This document shows positions 28,779 to 36,599 of a DNA stretch of 64,000 bases, one piece after another. Below the pieces are notes generated by a model. That model searched no databases. It had not been told where the DNA came from and saw only the letters and a program-made list of their open reading frames with translations. This stretch comes from Limnobacter alexandrii (GTDB lineage Bacteria; Pseudomonadota; Gammaproteobacteria; Burkholderiales; Burkholderiaceae_B): positions 412,576 through 476,575 of the forward strand of contig NZ_SWKN01000007.1 in assembly GCF_005871185.1 (NCBI RefSeq), read 5' to 3'. The position numbers and the translations under genes are program-made. How positions within the stretch are numbered: position 1 is the stretch's first letter; every line of letters begins with the position of its first letter.

Positions 28779-29222
28779 ATGGACAGTAAAAATATTTCGG
28801 AAAACCCCTGCCCGATCGCACGAAGCCTTGCTTTTGTAGGCGATGCATGGAGCATTTTGATTTTGCGGGACGCGCATGCGGGCATCACCCGCTTTGACAA
28901 TTTCCGCAAAAGCCTGGGTATAGCGCCCACCATGCTGACCAAGCGTTTGTCGGTGTTAACCGAAGAAGGATTGTTGGAAAAACACCGCTACTCCGAACAC
29001 CCACCGCGAGAAGAATATTTATTAACCGAGGCGGGGCGAGACTTTTTGCCGGTACTCTTCATGATTGGAGCCTGGGGACGCAAGCACAGGGGCGGCGGAA
29101 AACTGACAAAATTTTTTGATGCGGAAGCAGGAACAGAAATTGAACCGGTGGCAATTGACGAAGCGACAGGTGCAAAAATTGGAACCCGTCCGATTCGGAT
29201 GAGTTCCAGTGTTGAGGGGTGA
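28779..29222 (+). CDS. HxlR family transcriptional regulator
   Basis: A 147-residue winged-helix regulator: CPIARSLAFVGDAWSILILR at the start with the HxlR cysteine near residue 9, then FDNFRKSLGIAPTMLTKRL as the recognition helix and YLLTEAGRDFLPVLFMIGAW. The family often senses aldehydes, quinones or disulfide stress through cysteines. It is divergent from the SDR/old-yellow-enzyme pair, which suggests electrophile-responsive control. Confidence 0.9.
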   Translation: MDSKNISENPCPIARSLAFVGDAWSILILRDAHAGITRFDNFRKSLGIAPTMLTKRLSVLTEEGLLEKHRYSEHPPREEYLLTEAGRDFLPVLFMIGAWGRKHRGGGKLTKFFDAEAGTEIEPVAIDEATGAKIGTRPIRMSSSVEG

Positions 29223-29246
29223 GAGCACTTACTTCAAAGCTCAGGG

Positions 29247-30263
29247 TCACTTCACACAATAAAATTCCCTTCTGTGTTTCAAAGGTGTGCTGCCCGTCCA
29301 TTGCCGAAAAGCACGATTGAAAGCACTTTGCTCCGAATACCCCAGCAGCAATGCTATTTCACTGAGGGACAGGGTTTCATCAGCAAGGTATTGCTGTGCA
29401 AGTGTTTGCCTCAATTCATCAAGCTGACCTTTGAAAGTTTTACCGCGTTCATTCAATGCCCGATAAACAGAACGTACAGACATGTTTAATTGAACCGCCA
29501 CCCAAGGCATCGAAGCATTTCTTTCCAGCAACCCCCTGCTCATTGCTTTTTGAAGTTGAATCAAAAATTCATCAGAATGCTCAAGCCCTTTCAGCGCCGT
29601 TGCGGCCTGCTGCTCAAGCAGCTGCATCAGGTGCGTGTCACGGCTGTTGATTGGTAGCATTAAATTGTCTGCGCGCAGCCTGACTGCCAATTGTGGTCGG
29701 GCAAATTGCACTGGGCAGCCAAGCATGGCTTCATAAGTGGCCAAACCCGAGCCGCTCTTTCGCGGAAATTCGACACAGACGGGTTTAATGCGATGTGGGG
29801 CTATCAAAATTCCCAACACAGTGAGCAAGCCGCTGATCAGCACTTCGTTCGACAAGTCTGTGGAGTGTCCATTCTCATTGGTCCAGGCCAAACGGATGCA
29901 ATCCCCGTCCACCGCAACCGAGGAGGCGGCTAGCTGCTGCAACAGCCCTTCGAATCGCTGCAAGCGCTGCATGGCTTGCCCCAGGGTTTCACACGAGGCG
30001 GCCAAATACCCCAAAACACCGACATCTTGAATCTGGGTCAATTTGCCGATTCGCAATCCGACATGGGGGTCGTTGCTGACCTGTGCCACGCGCTCAAGCA
30101 GAGCCCACCATTGCCCTATCGGCAATCGCTCGGATCCGGAAGAGGCCACATTCGTGTACTCATTCAACAAATCAAGACTCAGCCCTTCCGCTTCCATGAA
30201 GCGGCGAACAATGTGTGTAAGCCTCGCGAGAATGAGTGCGTGCTGATTGCTGGATGTGCTCAT
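29247..30263 (-). CDS. AraC family transcriptional regulator
   Basis: About 338 residues. The N-terminal ~200 residues are of the arabinose-binding-like (PF12625) type found with OruR/ArgR-like regulators (GYLAASCETLGQAMQRLQRF). The C-terminal double helix-turn-helix ends LSEIALLLGYSEQSAFNRAF then RQWTGSTPLKHR. The frame opens with a GTG at 30269, and the ATG at 30263 is the simpler start. It is divergent from the sterol-desaturase gene, its likely target. Confidence 0.88.
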   Translation of the reverse strand: MSTSSNQHALILARLTHIVRRFMEAEGLSLDLLNEYTNVASSGSERLPIGQWWALLERVAQVSNDPHVGLRIGKLTQIQDVGVLGYLAASCETLGQAMQRLQRFEGLLQQLAASSVAVDGDCIRLAWTNENGHSTDLSNEVLISGLLTVLGILIAPHRIKPVCVEFPRKSGSGLATYEAMLGCPVQFARPQLAVRLRADNLMLPINSRDTHLMQLLEQQAATALKGLEHSDEFLIQLQKAMSRGLLERNASMPWVAVQLNMSVRSVYRALNERGKTFKGQLDELRQTLAQQYLADETLSLSEIALLLGYSEQSAFNRAFRQWTGSTPLKHRREFYCVK

Positions 30264-30374
30264 TGGCACATTATGTCAAAAACTAAAGGCCAGAAGTCAA
30301 TATTCAGCGCACGTGCCTATGGATAATTCTTTTGAATCAAAACCGATTCACGAGTTCAACCCAAAGGTGTTGCG

Positions 30375-31361
30375 ATGGATTTTTTGTACCAAACCGTTAC
30401 TGAAGCATTGATCAATGTATTTGGCCGAGCGCCAGGTTTAAGCGAATTGATCCTGATCCTGATGCTTCCTTTGTTTGTCACTGCTTTTTTGCTCGAGTGG
30501 ATCCATGTGCGATATCGCTCGGGAAACTGGAACATTGCCCGGAACCAGACTTTTTGGCTACGCGAAGTTGCAGCAAATTACGCCTTGGGCTTTGGCTTCT
30601 ACATCTCCAGCGCCCTGATGAATGTCAGTTATCTGCTTGCATTGTGGGCGCTGCTTTGGGAGCACAGACTATTCACCATTCCCGTCAATGTGTTCACAGT
30701 AATTGCAGCCTTTTTCGTTCAGGAACTTTGCTACTACTGGTATCACCGAACTGCACACCGGGTTCGATGGTTTTGGGCTCAGCATGTGTCGCACCACACC
30801 GGCGAGATCATGAACATGTCAACTGCGGCCAGACAAAGTATTCTCAATGGAATAATAGGCACCTGGATTTTCTTTGTCCCTGCTGTTTTATTGGGCTTTT
30901 CACCCGATCTGATTCTCGGTTTACTGGCAGCCAACCTGGCCTACCAATGGTTTGTGCACACCGAGTCGATTGGGAAGTTTCACCCAGCCATTGAGTGGTT
31001 GTTCAACACACCGTCCAACCATCGAGTTCACCACGGCCGCAACGCGCAGTACATTGACAAAAATTACGGCGGCGTGGTCATGCTTTTTGATCATTTGTTT
31101 GGAACCTACGAACCAGAGCAGGAAAAAGTGCTTTACGGCACACCCCAGCAGATCAAAAGCCACAACTGGTTTGTACTGAATTTGCATGAATTGGTGGACA
31201 TGATGCGTGATGTGACGGCGCCAGGTCCTGTATTGGAAAGGTTAAAACATTTGTGGAAGCCCCCGGGCTGGGTGCGCGAGGGACACGAGCCTATTCACAC
31301 CTGGACCGTGGAAAGACAGCAAACGGCCAGCCAAGAAACCATTCAAGCCTTAAAACCATAA
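30375..31361 (+). CDS. sterol desaturase / fatty acid hydroxylase family protein
   Basis: A 328-residue integral membrane di-iron enzyme. Histidine boxes are HRTAH (~125), HVSHH (~137-141), a single HTE segment and NHRVHH (~216-221). About four transmembrane segments precede and flank them (LILILMLPLFVTAFLLEW). It is probably a C-4/C-5 hydroxylase or desaturase acting on a lipid; the substrate is unknown. Its 3' end overlaps the convergent quinone reductase gene by 19 bp. Confidence 0.9.
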   Translation: MDFLYQTVTEALINVFGRAPGLSELILILMLPLFVTAFLLEWIHVRYRSGNWNIARNQTFWLREVAANYALGFGFYISSALMNVSYLLALWALLWEHRLFTIPVNVFTVIAAFFVQELCYYWYHRTAHRVRWFWAQHVSHHTGEIMNMSTAARQSILNGIIGTWIFFVPAVLLGFSPDLILGLLAANLAYQWFVHTESIGKFHPAIEWLFNTPSNHRVHHGRNAQYIDKNYGGVVMLFDHLFGTYEPEQEKVLYGTPQQIKSHNWFVLNLHELVDMMRDVTAPGPVLERLKHLWKPPGWVREGHEPIHTWTVERQQTASQETIQALKP

Positions 31362-31921
31362 GAATAGGCACGCGACAGCCATTTCTCACGAGTTGTTGCG
31401 TGCGAATTCTTGACCGGCCCAAAACTGGTCACAGCAACAGGTTTAACGCCGCAAAACTCGAGAATCGTTCGCTTCATTTGATTGTGTCCCGGCATGCGAT
31501 ACACCAATCGGTAATACCAAGGGGGTGTGTCCATGGTTGCAATCAAATGGGCTGTGCGCCCGGCCAACAGGCCATCTGCCATCAAGGCGCCTTCTTTGAA
31601 TTTAAAGCCGAACCCTGGCAACAAAATGCGGTCGAAAAATCCCTTGAGAATAGCGGGAATTGAACCCCACCAAATTGGATAAACAAAAACCAGGTGCTCG
31701 GCCCAAACAATGGATTTCTGCGCCTCCACCAGGTCGGGTTCCAACGCTTGAATGGTGTTGTAACCGTCGTGAAGAATCGGATCAAATTTCAAGCTGGGGA
31801 GGCTGAGCAATCGAACGTCGTGACCCGCAGCTTGCGCACCCCTCGTGTATGAACTGGAAATTGCGCCACACAAGCTGTTCTCGGAAGAATGTCCAAGAAC
31901 CACCAGAATCCTTTTGCTCAT
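31343..31921 (-). CDS. NAD(P)H-dependent oxidoreductase, flavodoxin-2 fold
   Basis: A 192-residue quinone reductase-like protein (MdaB/KefF/NQO family). The N-terminus ILVVLGHSSENSLCGAISS binds the FMN/FAD phosphate. HLVFVYPIWWGSIPAILKGF is the family signature, followed by FDRILLPGFGF. It lies 36 bp downstream of a MerR regulator on the same strand, and the pair resembles redox-sensing units. Confidence 0.9.
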   Translation of the reverse strand: MSKRILVVLGHSSENSLCGAISSSYTRGAQAAGHDVRLLSLPSLKFDPILHDGYNTIQALEPDLVEAQKSIVWAEHLVFVYPIWWGSIPAILKGFFDRILLPGFGFKFKEGALMADGLLAGRTAHLIATMDTPPWYYRLVYRMPGHNQMKRTILEFCGVKPVAVTSFGPVKNSHATTREKWLSRAYSYGFKA

Positions 31922-31956
31922 TGTGAGCTCCTTTTGTCTGAACCAGAAAAAGGAGC

Positions 31957-32358
31957 TTAAAGCTTGCCCTTAGGGGCAGAGTCAACTGAAAGATCACAGT
32001 GCATCGAATCAGGGGAACTACGCAATTGCTGGTCAAACTGTTCCAGCAGTTCAAGTTGTGCCTGCGCTGCAGAAATTTCAGTTTGAATGGCCAGCCGCTT
32101 TCGCTGTATTTGTTCAAGCATGTAGTTAAGGCCAGAGTGAGAGCCGGGGGTGTTGTTGGCCAGTGCCTCAACAAGCTCCTTGAGCCTGAAACCAAGCAAC
32201 TGGGCGCATTTGATGGTTTTTACTTGATCCACAGTTTCGGGGGCGTACACCCTGTAACTGCCCTTTCGAAGTGGCGCTTGTATCAAACCCAATTCTTCAT
32301 ACAAATAAATCGCCTTGCGGGAAGCGCCAGCGCTTTTTGCGAGTTCACCAATATACAT
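31957..32358 (-). CDS. MerR family transcriptional regulator
   Basis: A 133-residue regulator beginning MYIGELAKSAGASRKAIYLY, the MerR helix-turn-helix, then EELGLIQAPLRKGSYRVYAP for the wing and a dimerising coiled coil. There is no cysteine cluster for metal binding in the C-terminus, so a small-molecule or redox ligand is likelier than a metal. It precedes the quinone reductase gene in one unit. Confidence 0.9.
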   Translation of the reverse strand: MYIGELAKSAGASRKAIYLYEELGLIQAPLRKGSYRVYAPETVDQVKTIKCAQLLGFRLKELVEALANNTPGSHSGLNYMLEQIQRKRLAIQTEISAAQAQLELLEQFDQQLRSSPDSMHCDLSVDSAPKGKL

Positions 32359-32372
32359 GTCAGGCTCGCAGG

Positions 32373-32873
32373 TTAATGTGCATTGAAGCCCAAGAGGCTC
32401 ATGAACTCCCCAGGCTTTTTGTAACCCATAATCTTTTTGGTCACTTCGGGTTTTGGCCCCATTGTCAATACAGCGGGCGTTGCAAAAACGCCCAGCTTTC
32501 TGGCCAACTGCTTTTCAGTGTAGACAGTGCCGTCGATCCAGTTCACAGGCAAATCACCCCGCACATTGATTGCAATCACATCGAACTTGCCTTCGATCTT
32601 CTCGCGATTGGTCCCCTCAGTGAAGTTCTCTTGAAGCAAATGGGCGCAGTAGGGGCAATCATCCAGATGAAAGAAAATGAGCAGCTTCTTTCCACGGGTT
32701 TGGGCGTCTTGAACATCCACGGGAATTTCAAGAAAGGTTTGTTTGAACCAGCTTGGCAATTCGTAATGCATGGGCTTGGGTTCAATGTCGCGGGCAAAAC
32801 CCTGTGAGGAAAAAAGAAAAAAGAGAGCCAGCAACCACAATCTGTAGGCTATGAGGTGTGTTGAACGCTTCAT
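32373..32873 (-). CDS. periplasmic thioredoxin-like protein (SoxW type)
   Basis: 166 residues from the ATG at 32873. The signal peptide is YRLWLLALFFLFSSQGFA (cleavage about residue 27). The thioredoxin-fold active site is HLDDCPYCAHLL, a CPYC pair with oxidising or glutaredoxin-like character. VFATPAVLTMGP carries the cis-Pro. It probably reduces disulfides in the periplasm, as SoxW-like proteins do. The open frame continues far upstream but has no start with a signal peptide, and the extra part overlaps the hydrolase gene. Confidence 0.85.
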   Translation of the reverse strand: MKRSTHLIAYRLWLLALFFLFSSQGFARDIEPKPMHYELPSWFKQTFLEIPVDVQDAQTRGKKLLIFFHLDDCPYCAHLLQENFTEGTNREKIEGKFDVIAINVRGDLPVNWIDGTVYTEKQLARKLGVFATPAVLTMGPKPEVTKKIMGYKKPGEFMSLLGFNAH

Positions 32874-32895
32874 GTCATTGGGATCGGCAATAGAA

Positions 32896-33768
32896 TTAGC
32901 CAATCTTAGCGTAAGGAGCAAGTTCTGCAATAATTTGCGGCCAAATGCTGTCGCATCGTTCCCGGAAAATGTCGATGTGGCCCACTTTGCCCAACTTGAA
33001 TGTTTCAGGCTTGATTTCAAGCCGTTTTTTGCTGGCCGTGGTGAACAGGCGCATGATGTCTTCGACATTGGGCAGGGTTGCAATTTCATCATCGCTGGCG
33101 TGTACAAAAGTAATTGGCGAATTGAACTGTTCAAACCAGTGTTGTTGAACACCCTTACCAAATTCATTTTCAACATACCCGGGGTTTGAACACCACCTGG
33201 CCCATTGCAAACCGACTCCCTTGGGCAAATTTTCACCCCAGCCGAAACGCTTGGCAGGCACGTACCCCAACAAAGCAGAACTGATTGGAATAACCCAACG
33301 CAGCATGAACTTCGCGCCATTGCGTTTGTCTTTGCGGATATTCTTCACATGCCCGGAAGAAGCCGCCACCGCCAATACGCCACGTACTTTGGCGTGGTTG
33401 TGCATCAAGCCGAACAACTGGCCCCCCGCACTGTGGCCAATCAAATAGGCACTTTCCTGCCCGGTCAACTCAAGCAGAAAATCCAAAGCAGCGGGCATGT
33501 CATACAAGCCCCAATCCTGCTTCTTCACCTCGCAATGCTTTACATGCGATTCCTGCAAAGACTTCCCGATGCCGCGGTAATCAAACACCAATACAGAAAA
33601 CCCTTGCCCGGCCAACCAACGCGCGAAGGGGAAGTAAAACTTTTGAGTAATTCCAGTGGCGGGGCAAATCAAGACGGGCTTGTCATGCTCGCCACTTGCA
33701 GCAGGAAAAAAAGTGCCCGCGAGTGGCTGCCCAGCAGCCAAAATGCTGACTTCAAATGATTTGCTCAT
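32896..33768 (-). CDS. alpha/beta hydrolase
   Basis: 290 residues from ATG 33768 (MSKSFEVSILAAGQPL), the first start giving the domain N-terminus. CPATGITQKFYFPFARWLA is the oxyanion side, FDYRGIGKSL the strand after it, and nucleophile Ser is in LIGHSAGGQLFG. The acid Asp is in FVHASDDEIA and His in KVGHIDIFRE. The family is close to a DUF1100/serine-aminopeptidase type (YheT-like); the substrate is unknown. It is followed by the thioredoxin-like gene after a 22-bp gap. Confidence 0.85.
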   Translation of the reverse strand: MSKSFEVSILAAGQPLAGTFFPAASGEHDKPVLICPATGITQKFYFPFARWLAGQGFSVLVFDYRGIGKSLQESHVKHCEVKKQDWGLYDMPAALDFLLELTGQESAYLIGHSAGGQLFGLMHNHAKVRGVLAVAASSGHVKNIRKDKRNGAKFMLRWVIPISSALLGYVPAKRFGWGENLPKGVGLQWARWCSNPGYVENEFGKGVQQHWFEQFNSPITFVHASDDEIATLPNVEDIMRLFTTASKKRLEIKPETFKLGKVGHIDIFRERCDSIWPQIIAELAPYAKIG

Positions 33769-33943
33769 GCTGCTTGCCGTTTCCTGAAACTTGTCGATTG
33801 AATAAATACGCTCGAACAGTGTATTTGCAATATCGAAAGTGATCATCCAGGCAATGTGCAATTTATTGTTTCTGGTGAAGCAATAATCACGAATGAACAG
33901 ATGGATCCGCATGTGTTCATTGCCGTGGCGAAACAGCTAAGTT

Positions 33944-34480
33944 TTAAAAAATACCGTCAATCGCATCCACCACAATGGCTGTGCCCACTGCAATCAACAG
34001 CAGATCAGTGCCCAGTTGAACATATTTGTGGTTCAGGGGCGGTGCAGGCAATCGAATGCGCAATTCATTGGGAATGTCGTAGTAACGAACATCGCTACCC
34101 AAGGCGCGGCCCTTTTGCCACTGCTTGGCCTGGCCTGGGGGCTGGCAGCCGTTGCCTTTTTTGGCCAGCCCGGGAGGGCACTTGCCTTTGGCAACCTGAC
34201 CACCGTAGTAATCCCGCACAATGCGGGTTTCAGCACTGCCAAAGTTAAATGAAACCGACACCCCACCGTCTCGGCCTGAATCACGGCCCTCCGCACGCAG
34301 GCCCTTCTCGTTGCCACCGCCTTTGCGGCTTTCCTTTTGCCCACGTTGCTCGCTTTGTACTTTGTTTTTCCCCTGGTTGCCGTTTCCTTTTTCTGGCTTT
34401 TCGGCGTAGGCACTACCACTGGCAATTAACAAAGCGGCGGATGCAACAGTCAGGGTGCGCAGTATCGATTTAATGGACAT
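33944..34480 (-). CDS. CigR/RcnB-like periplasmic protein
   Basis: A 178-residue exported protein. The signal peptide is TLTVASAALLIASGSAYA (cleavage ~26). A Lys/Gly/Glu-rich low-complexity stretch follows (KPEKGNGNQGKNK). The conserved C-terminal part has KCPPGLAKKGNGCQPPGQAK then YYDIPNELRIRLPAPP, as in CigR family/anti-virulence or RcnB-like proteins, and ends in a hydrophobic anchor-like LLLIAVGTAIVVDAIDGIF. Role unknown; the fold is shared with the RcnB nickel/cobalt-homeostasis family. It is divergent from the ovothiol genes. Confidence 0.75.
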   Translation of the reverse strand: MSIKSILRTLTVASAALLIASGSAYAEKPEKGNGNQGKNKVQSEQRGQKESRKGGGNEKGLRAEGRDSGRDGGVSVSFNFGSAETRIVRDYYGGQVAKGKCPPGLAKKGNGCQPPGQAKQWQKGRALGSDVRYYDIPNELRIRLPAPPLNHKYVQLGTDLLLIAVGTAIVVDAIDGIF

Positions 34481-34524
34481 GGGTGGCCTATAATTGCTTG
34501 TAACTTATTAGTAGTACCACCACG

Positions 34525-35820
34525 ATGAATAACAAGCAATCCTTACTCGCTTCTTTGCAACAAAGCCGCGAGCGCGTTCTTGAATTGCTCAACAGCTTGA
34601 GTTCACAGCAAACCAAAGTGCCCTATTTGCCAGGCATCAACCCGCCAATTTGGGAGGTTGGGCATACCGCTTTTTTCTTCGAACGGTTTATTTTGCAGAA
34701 CCTGGACAAAGCCCCCTCGTACAACCCGGCGCTCGACGACATCTGGGATTCCTTCGAACTGGCCCATGAGGATCGCTGGCAGGAAGGACTTTTTCCTGAC
34801 AAGCCCGACACCCTGCATTACTTTGACGACACCTTTGACAAGGTGGCACAGCGCATTGAAAAAAAGCCGCTGACCGACAGCGATTTGTACTTGTACAAAT
34901 ACGCCATTTTTCACCTGAACATGCACATTGAGTCGATGGTGTGGGCGCGCCAAAGCCTGGGTTATGCACCACCGCCCTACTCGAACCAGTCCGTGAAAAG
35001 CCAGGTGGTGCTTACGTTTGAACCCACAGACGTTGAAGTACCCGCAGGGCGCTACCGAATTGGCATGCCGCCCGAGTCTGAACATTTTGCGACTGAAGAC
35101 TTCTGCTTCGACAATGAAAAGCCGGGATTCGTCGTTGAAATGAAAGCGTTCAAAATCTCGAAAACCCTGGTCAGCAATGCCGAGTACCTTGCATTTATTC
35201 AGGCTGGTGGATACGAGAATGACCAACACTGGAGCATGGCAGGCCTGAAGTGGCGCAACAGCACCGGTGCAAGGCACCCTTTGTTCTGGAAAAAAGAAAA
35301 CGGTGTTTGGCTTGAACGCCACTTCGACCAATGGCTACCCGTTCAAGGCGAACTGCCCGTGAAACACGTCAGCTATTGGGAAGCGCAAGCCTATTGCAAA
35401 TTCGCCGGGCGACGCCTGCCGTCTGAATTTGAATGGGAAGTGGCCGCTTTGGGCAATCGAGAACAAGGTGCCTTCAACAAGTTTCCATGGGGCAACACCA
35501 TGGAAGCACATCGGGTAGATATGGACAGCACTCAGCTGGCCAGGCTGCCGGTGACGGCCCTTCCCGAAGGTGACAGCCCGTTTGGATGCCGGCAAATGAT
35601 AGGCACCGTGTGGGAGTGGACCGACAGCCTGTTTTTCCCCTACGACGGATTCACCATGGACATGTACCCCTTCATGTCGACTTTGCAATTTGGCGACCAC
35701 AAGGTGGTGCGCGGTGGCTCGTGTGCCACTTCGTCCATACTCATTCGCGGTACCTACCGCCAAGCCTACACACCCGACCGCAACGATGTGTTCGTCGGCT
35801 TTAGAACCTGCGCCCAATAA
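34525..35820 (+). CDS. ovoA: 5-histidylcysteine sulfoxide synthase (OvoA N-terminal type)
   Basis: A 431-residue non-heme iron enzyme that joins cysteine to the C5 of histidine, the first step of ovothiol synthesis. The DinB_2 domain contributes iron ligands His47 (VGHTAFFFE) and HLNMHIE (His130, His134, Glu136). The formylglycine-generating-enzyme-like domain covers ~175-430 with WEWTDS and GGSCATS. In most organisms OvoA is one fusion with a methyltransferase; here the methyltransferase is a separate gene 6 bp downstream. The sister families EgtB and SenA share the layout, but the paired OvoA-type methyltransferase favours ovothiol. Confidence 0.85.
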   Translation: MNNKQSLLASLQQSRERVLELLNSLSSQQTKVPYLPGINPPIWEVGHTAFFFERFILQNLDKAPSYNPALDDIWDSFELAHEDRWQEGLFPDKPDTLHYFDDTFDKVAQRIEKKPLTDSDLYLYKYAIFHLNMHIESMVWARQSLGYAPPPYSNQSVKSQVVLTFEPTDVEVPAGRYRIGMPPESEHFATEDFCFDNEKPGFVVEMKAFKISKTLVSNAEYLAFIQAGGYENDQHWSMAGLKWRNSTGARHPLFWKKENGVWLERHFDQWLPVQGELPVKHVSYWEAQAYCKFAGRRLPSEFEWEVAALGNREQGAFNKFPWGNTMEAHRVDMDSTQLARLPVTALPEGDSPFGCRQMIGTVWEWTDSLFFPYDGFTMDMYPFMSTLQFGDHKVVRGGSCATSSILIRGTYRQAYTPDRNDVFVGFRTCAQ

Positions 35821-35826
35821 GGCCCT

Positions 35827-36576
35827 ATGTACAATCCATACGAAACTGACGAATTATTAAACCAGTACCTGGCCTTTCATTACGGCGTCGATTACTTTGA
35901 GGTGCCGAATTACCCGGTTCGCTGTGCCCAGCTGTGCCTGGAATTCATGGAAAATCGACCACGCCGCAAGGCGCTCGATTTGGGCTGCGCCGTGGGCCGA
36001 AGCACTTTCGAGTTGGCCTTGGGTTTCGATACCGCTGTGGGTGTAGACCTTTCCGCCCGATTTATCCACGCTGCACAAGAACTGCAACAAGGCAAGACGC
36101 TGAATTACTTTTTGCACGACGAGGGGGATTTGGGCAGGGACATGCAAGTATCGCTTGGCAATTTTGATTATGGTAGCTGTGACCAACGCGTTGCGTTTTC
36201 GCAAGGCGACGCCTGCAAGTTGGGGGCAGAACACACCGGCTACGACCTGATATTTGCCGGCAACCTGATAGACCGGGTGAACAACCCCACCGAATTTTTA
36301 AACGACATGCCCCACCGTATTGTGCCCGGTGGTTTGTTGGTTATCAGCTCGCCTTATACACTGCTGACCGAGTACACGCCCAAGGAAAACTGGCTTGGCG
36401 GCATTGAAGAAAATGGCAAACCAAAAACCATGCTTGAAGGCATGCAAGCCGTGCTTGCACCCCATTTCAAGCTGGTTCGCAAACCATTGAATGTTCCGTT
36501 TGTAATTCGCGAAACAGCCCGCAAGTACCAACACAGCATTGCGGAAATGACTGTGTGGGAAAGAAGGTCTGCTTAA
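35827..36576 (+). CDS. 4-mercaptohistidine N1-methyltransferase (OvoA C-terminal type)
   Basis: A 249-residue SAM-dependent methyltransferase. The SAM motif is ALDLGCAVGRSTFELA (~48-63), then TAVGVDLSARFI. The N-terminus MYNPYETDELLNQYLAFHYG is characteristic of the ovoA C-terminal family. It methylates the imidazole N of 5-thiohistidine to give ovothiol A. It lies 6 bp after the sulfoxide synthase and is surely co-translated. A separate sulfoxide lyase (OvoB-like) is not seen in the window. Confidence 0.85.
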   Translation: MYNPYETDELLNQYLAFHYGVDYFEVPNYPVRCAQLCLEFMENRPRRKALDLGCAVGRSTFELALGFDTAVGVDLSARFIHAAQELQQGKTLNYFLHDEGDLGRDMQVSLGNFDYGSCDQRVAFSQGDACKLGAEHTGYDLIFAGNLIDRVNNPTEFLNDMPHRIVPGGLLVISSPYTLLTEYTPKENWLGGIEENGKPKTMLEGMQAVLAPHFKLVRKPLNVPFVIRETARKYQHSIAEMTVWERRSA

Positions 36577-36599
36577 CCCCGGGTTGTTAAACCACGGGG
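36577..36599. terminator. possible bidirectional hairpin between convergent genes
   Basis: CCCCGGGTT and AACCACGGGG form a nine-pair stem with a bulged A, covering the stop codon of the convergent molybdopterin gene and directly following the methyltransferase stop. The run after it is AAAAG on the plus strand and the T-rich run precedes it on the minus strand, so termination is uncertain. Confidence 0.35.

Noticed and set aside
33205..33759. 184-codon plus-strand frame opposite the alpha/beta hydrolase
   Set aside because: Shadow of the hydrolase, whose catalytic motifs are intact.
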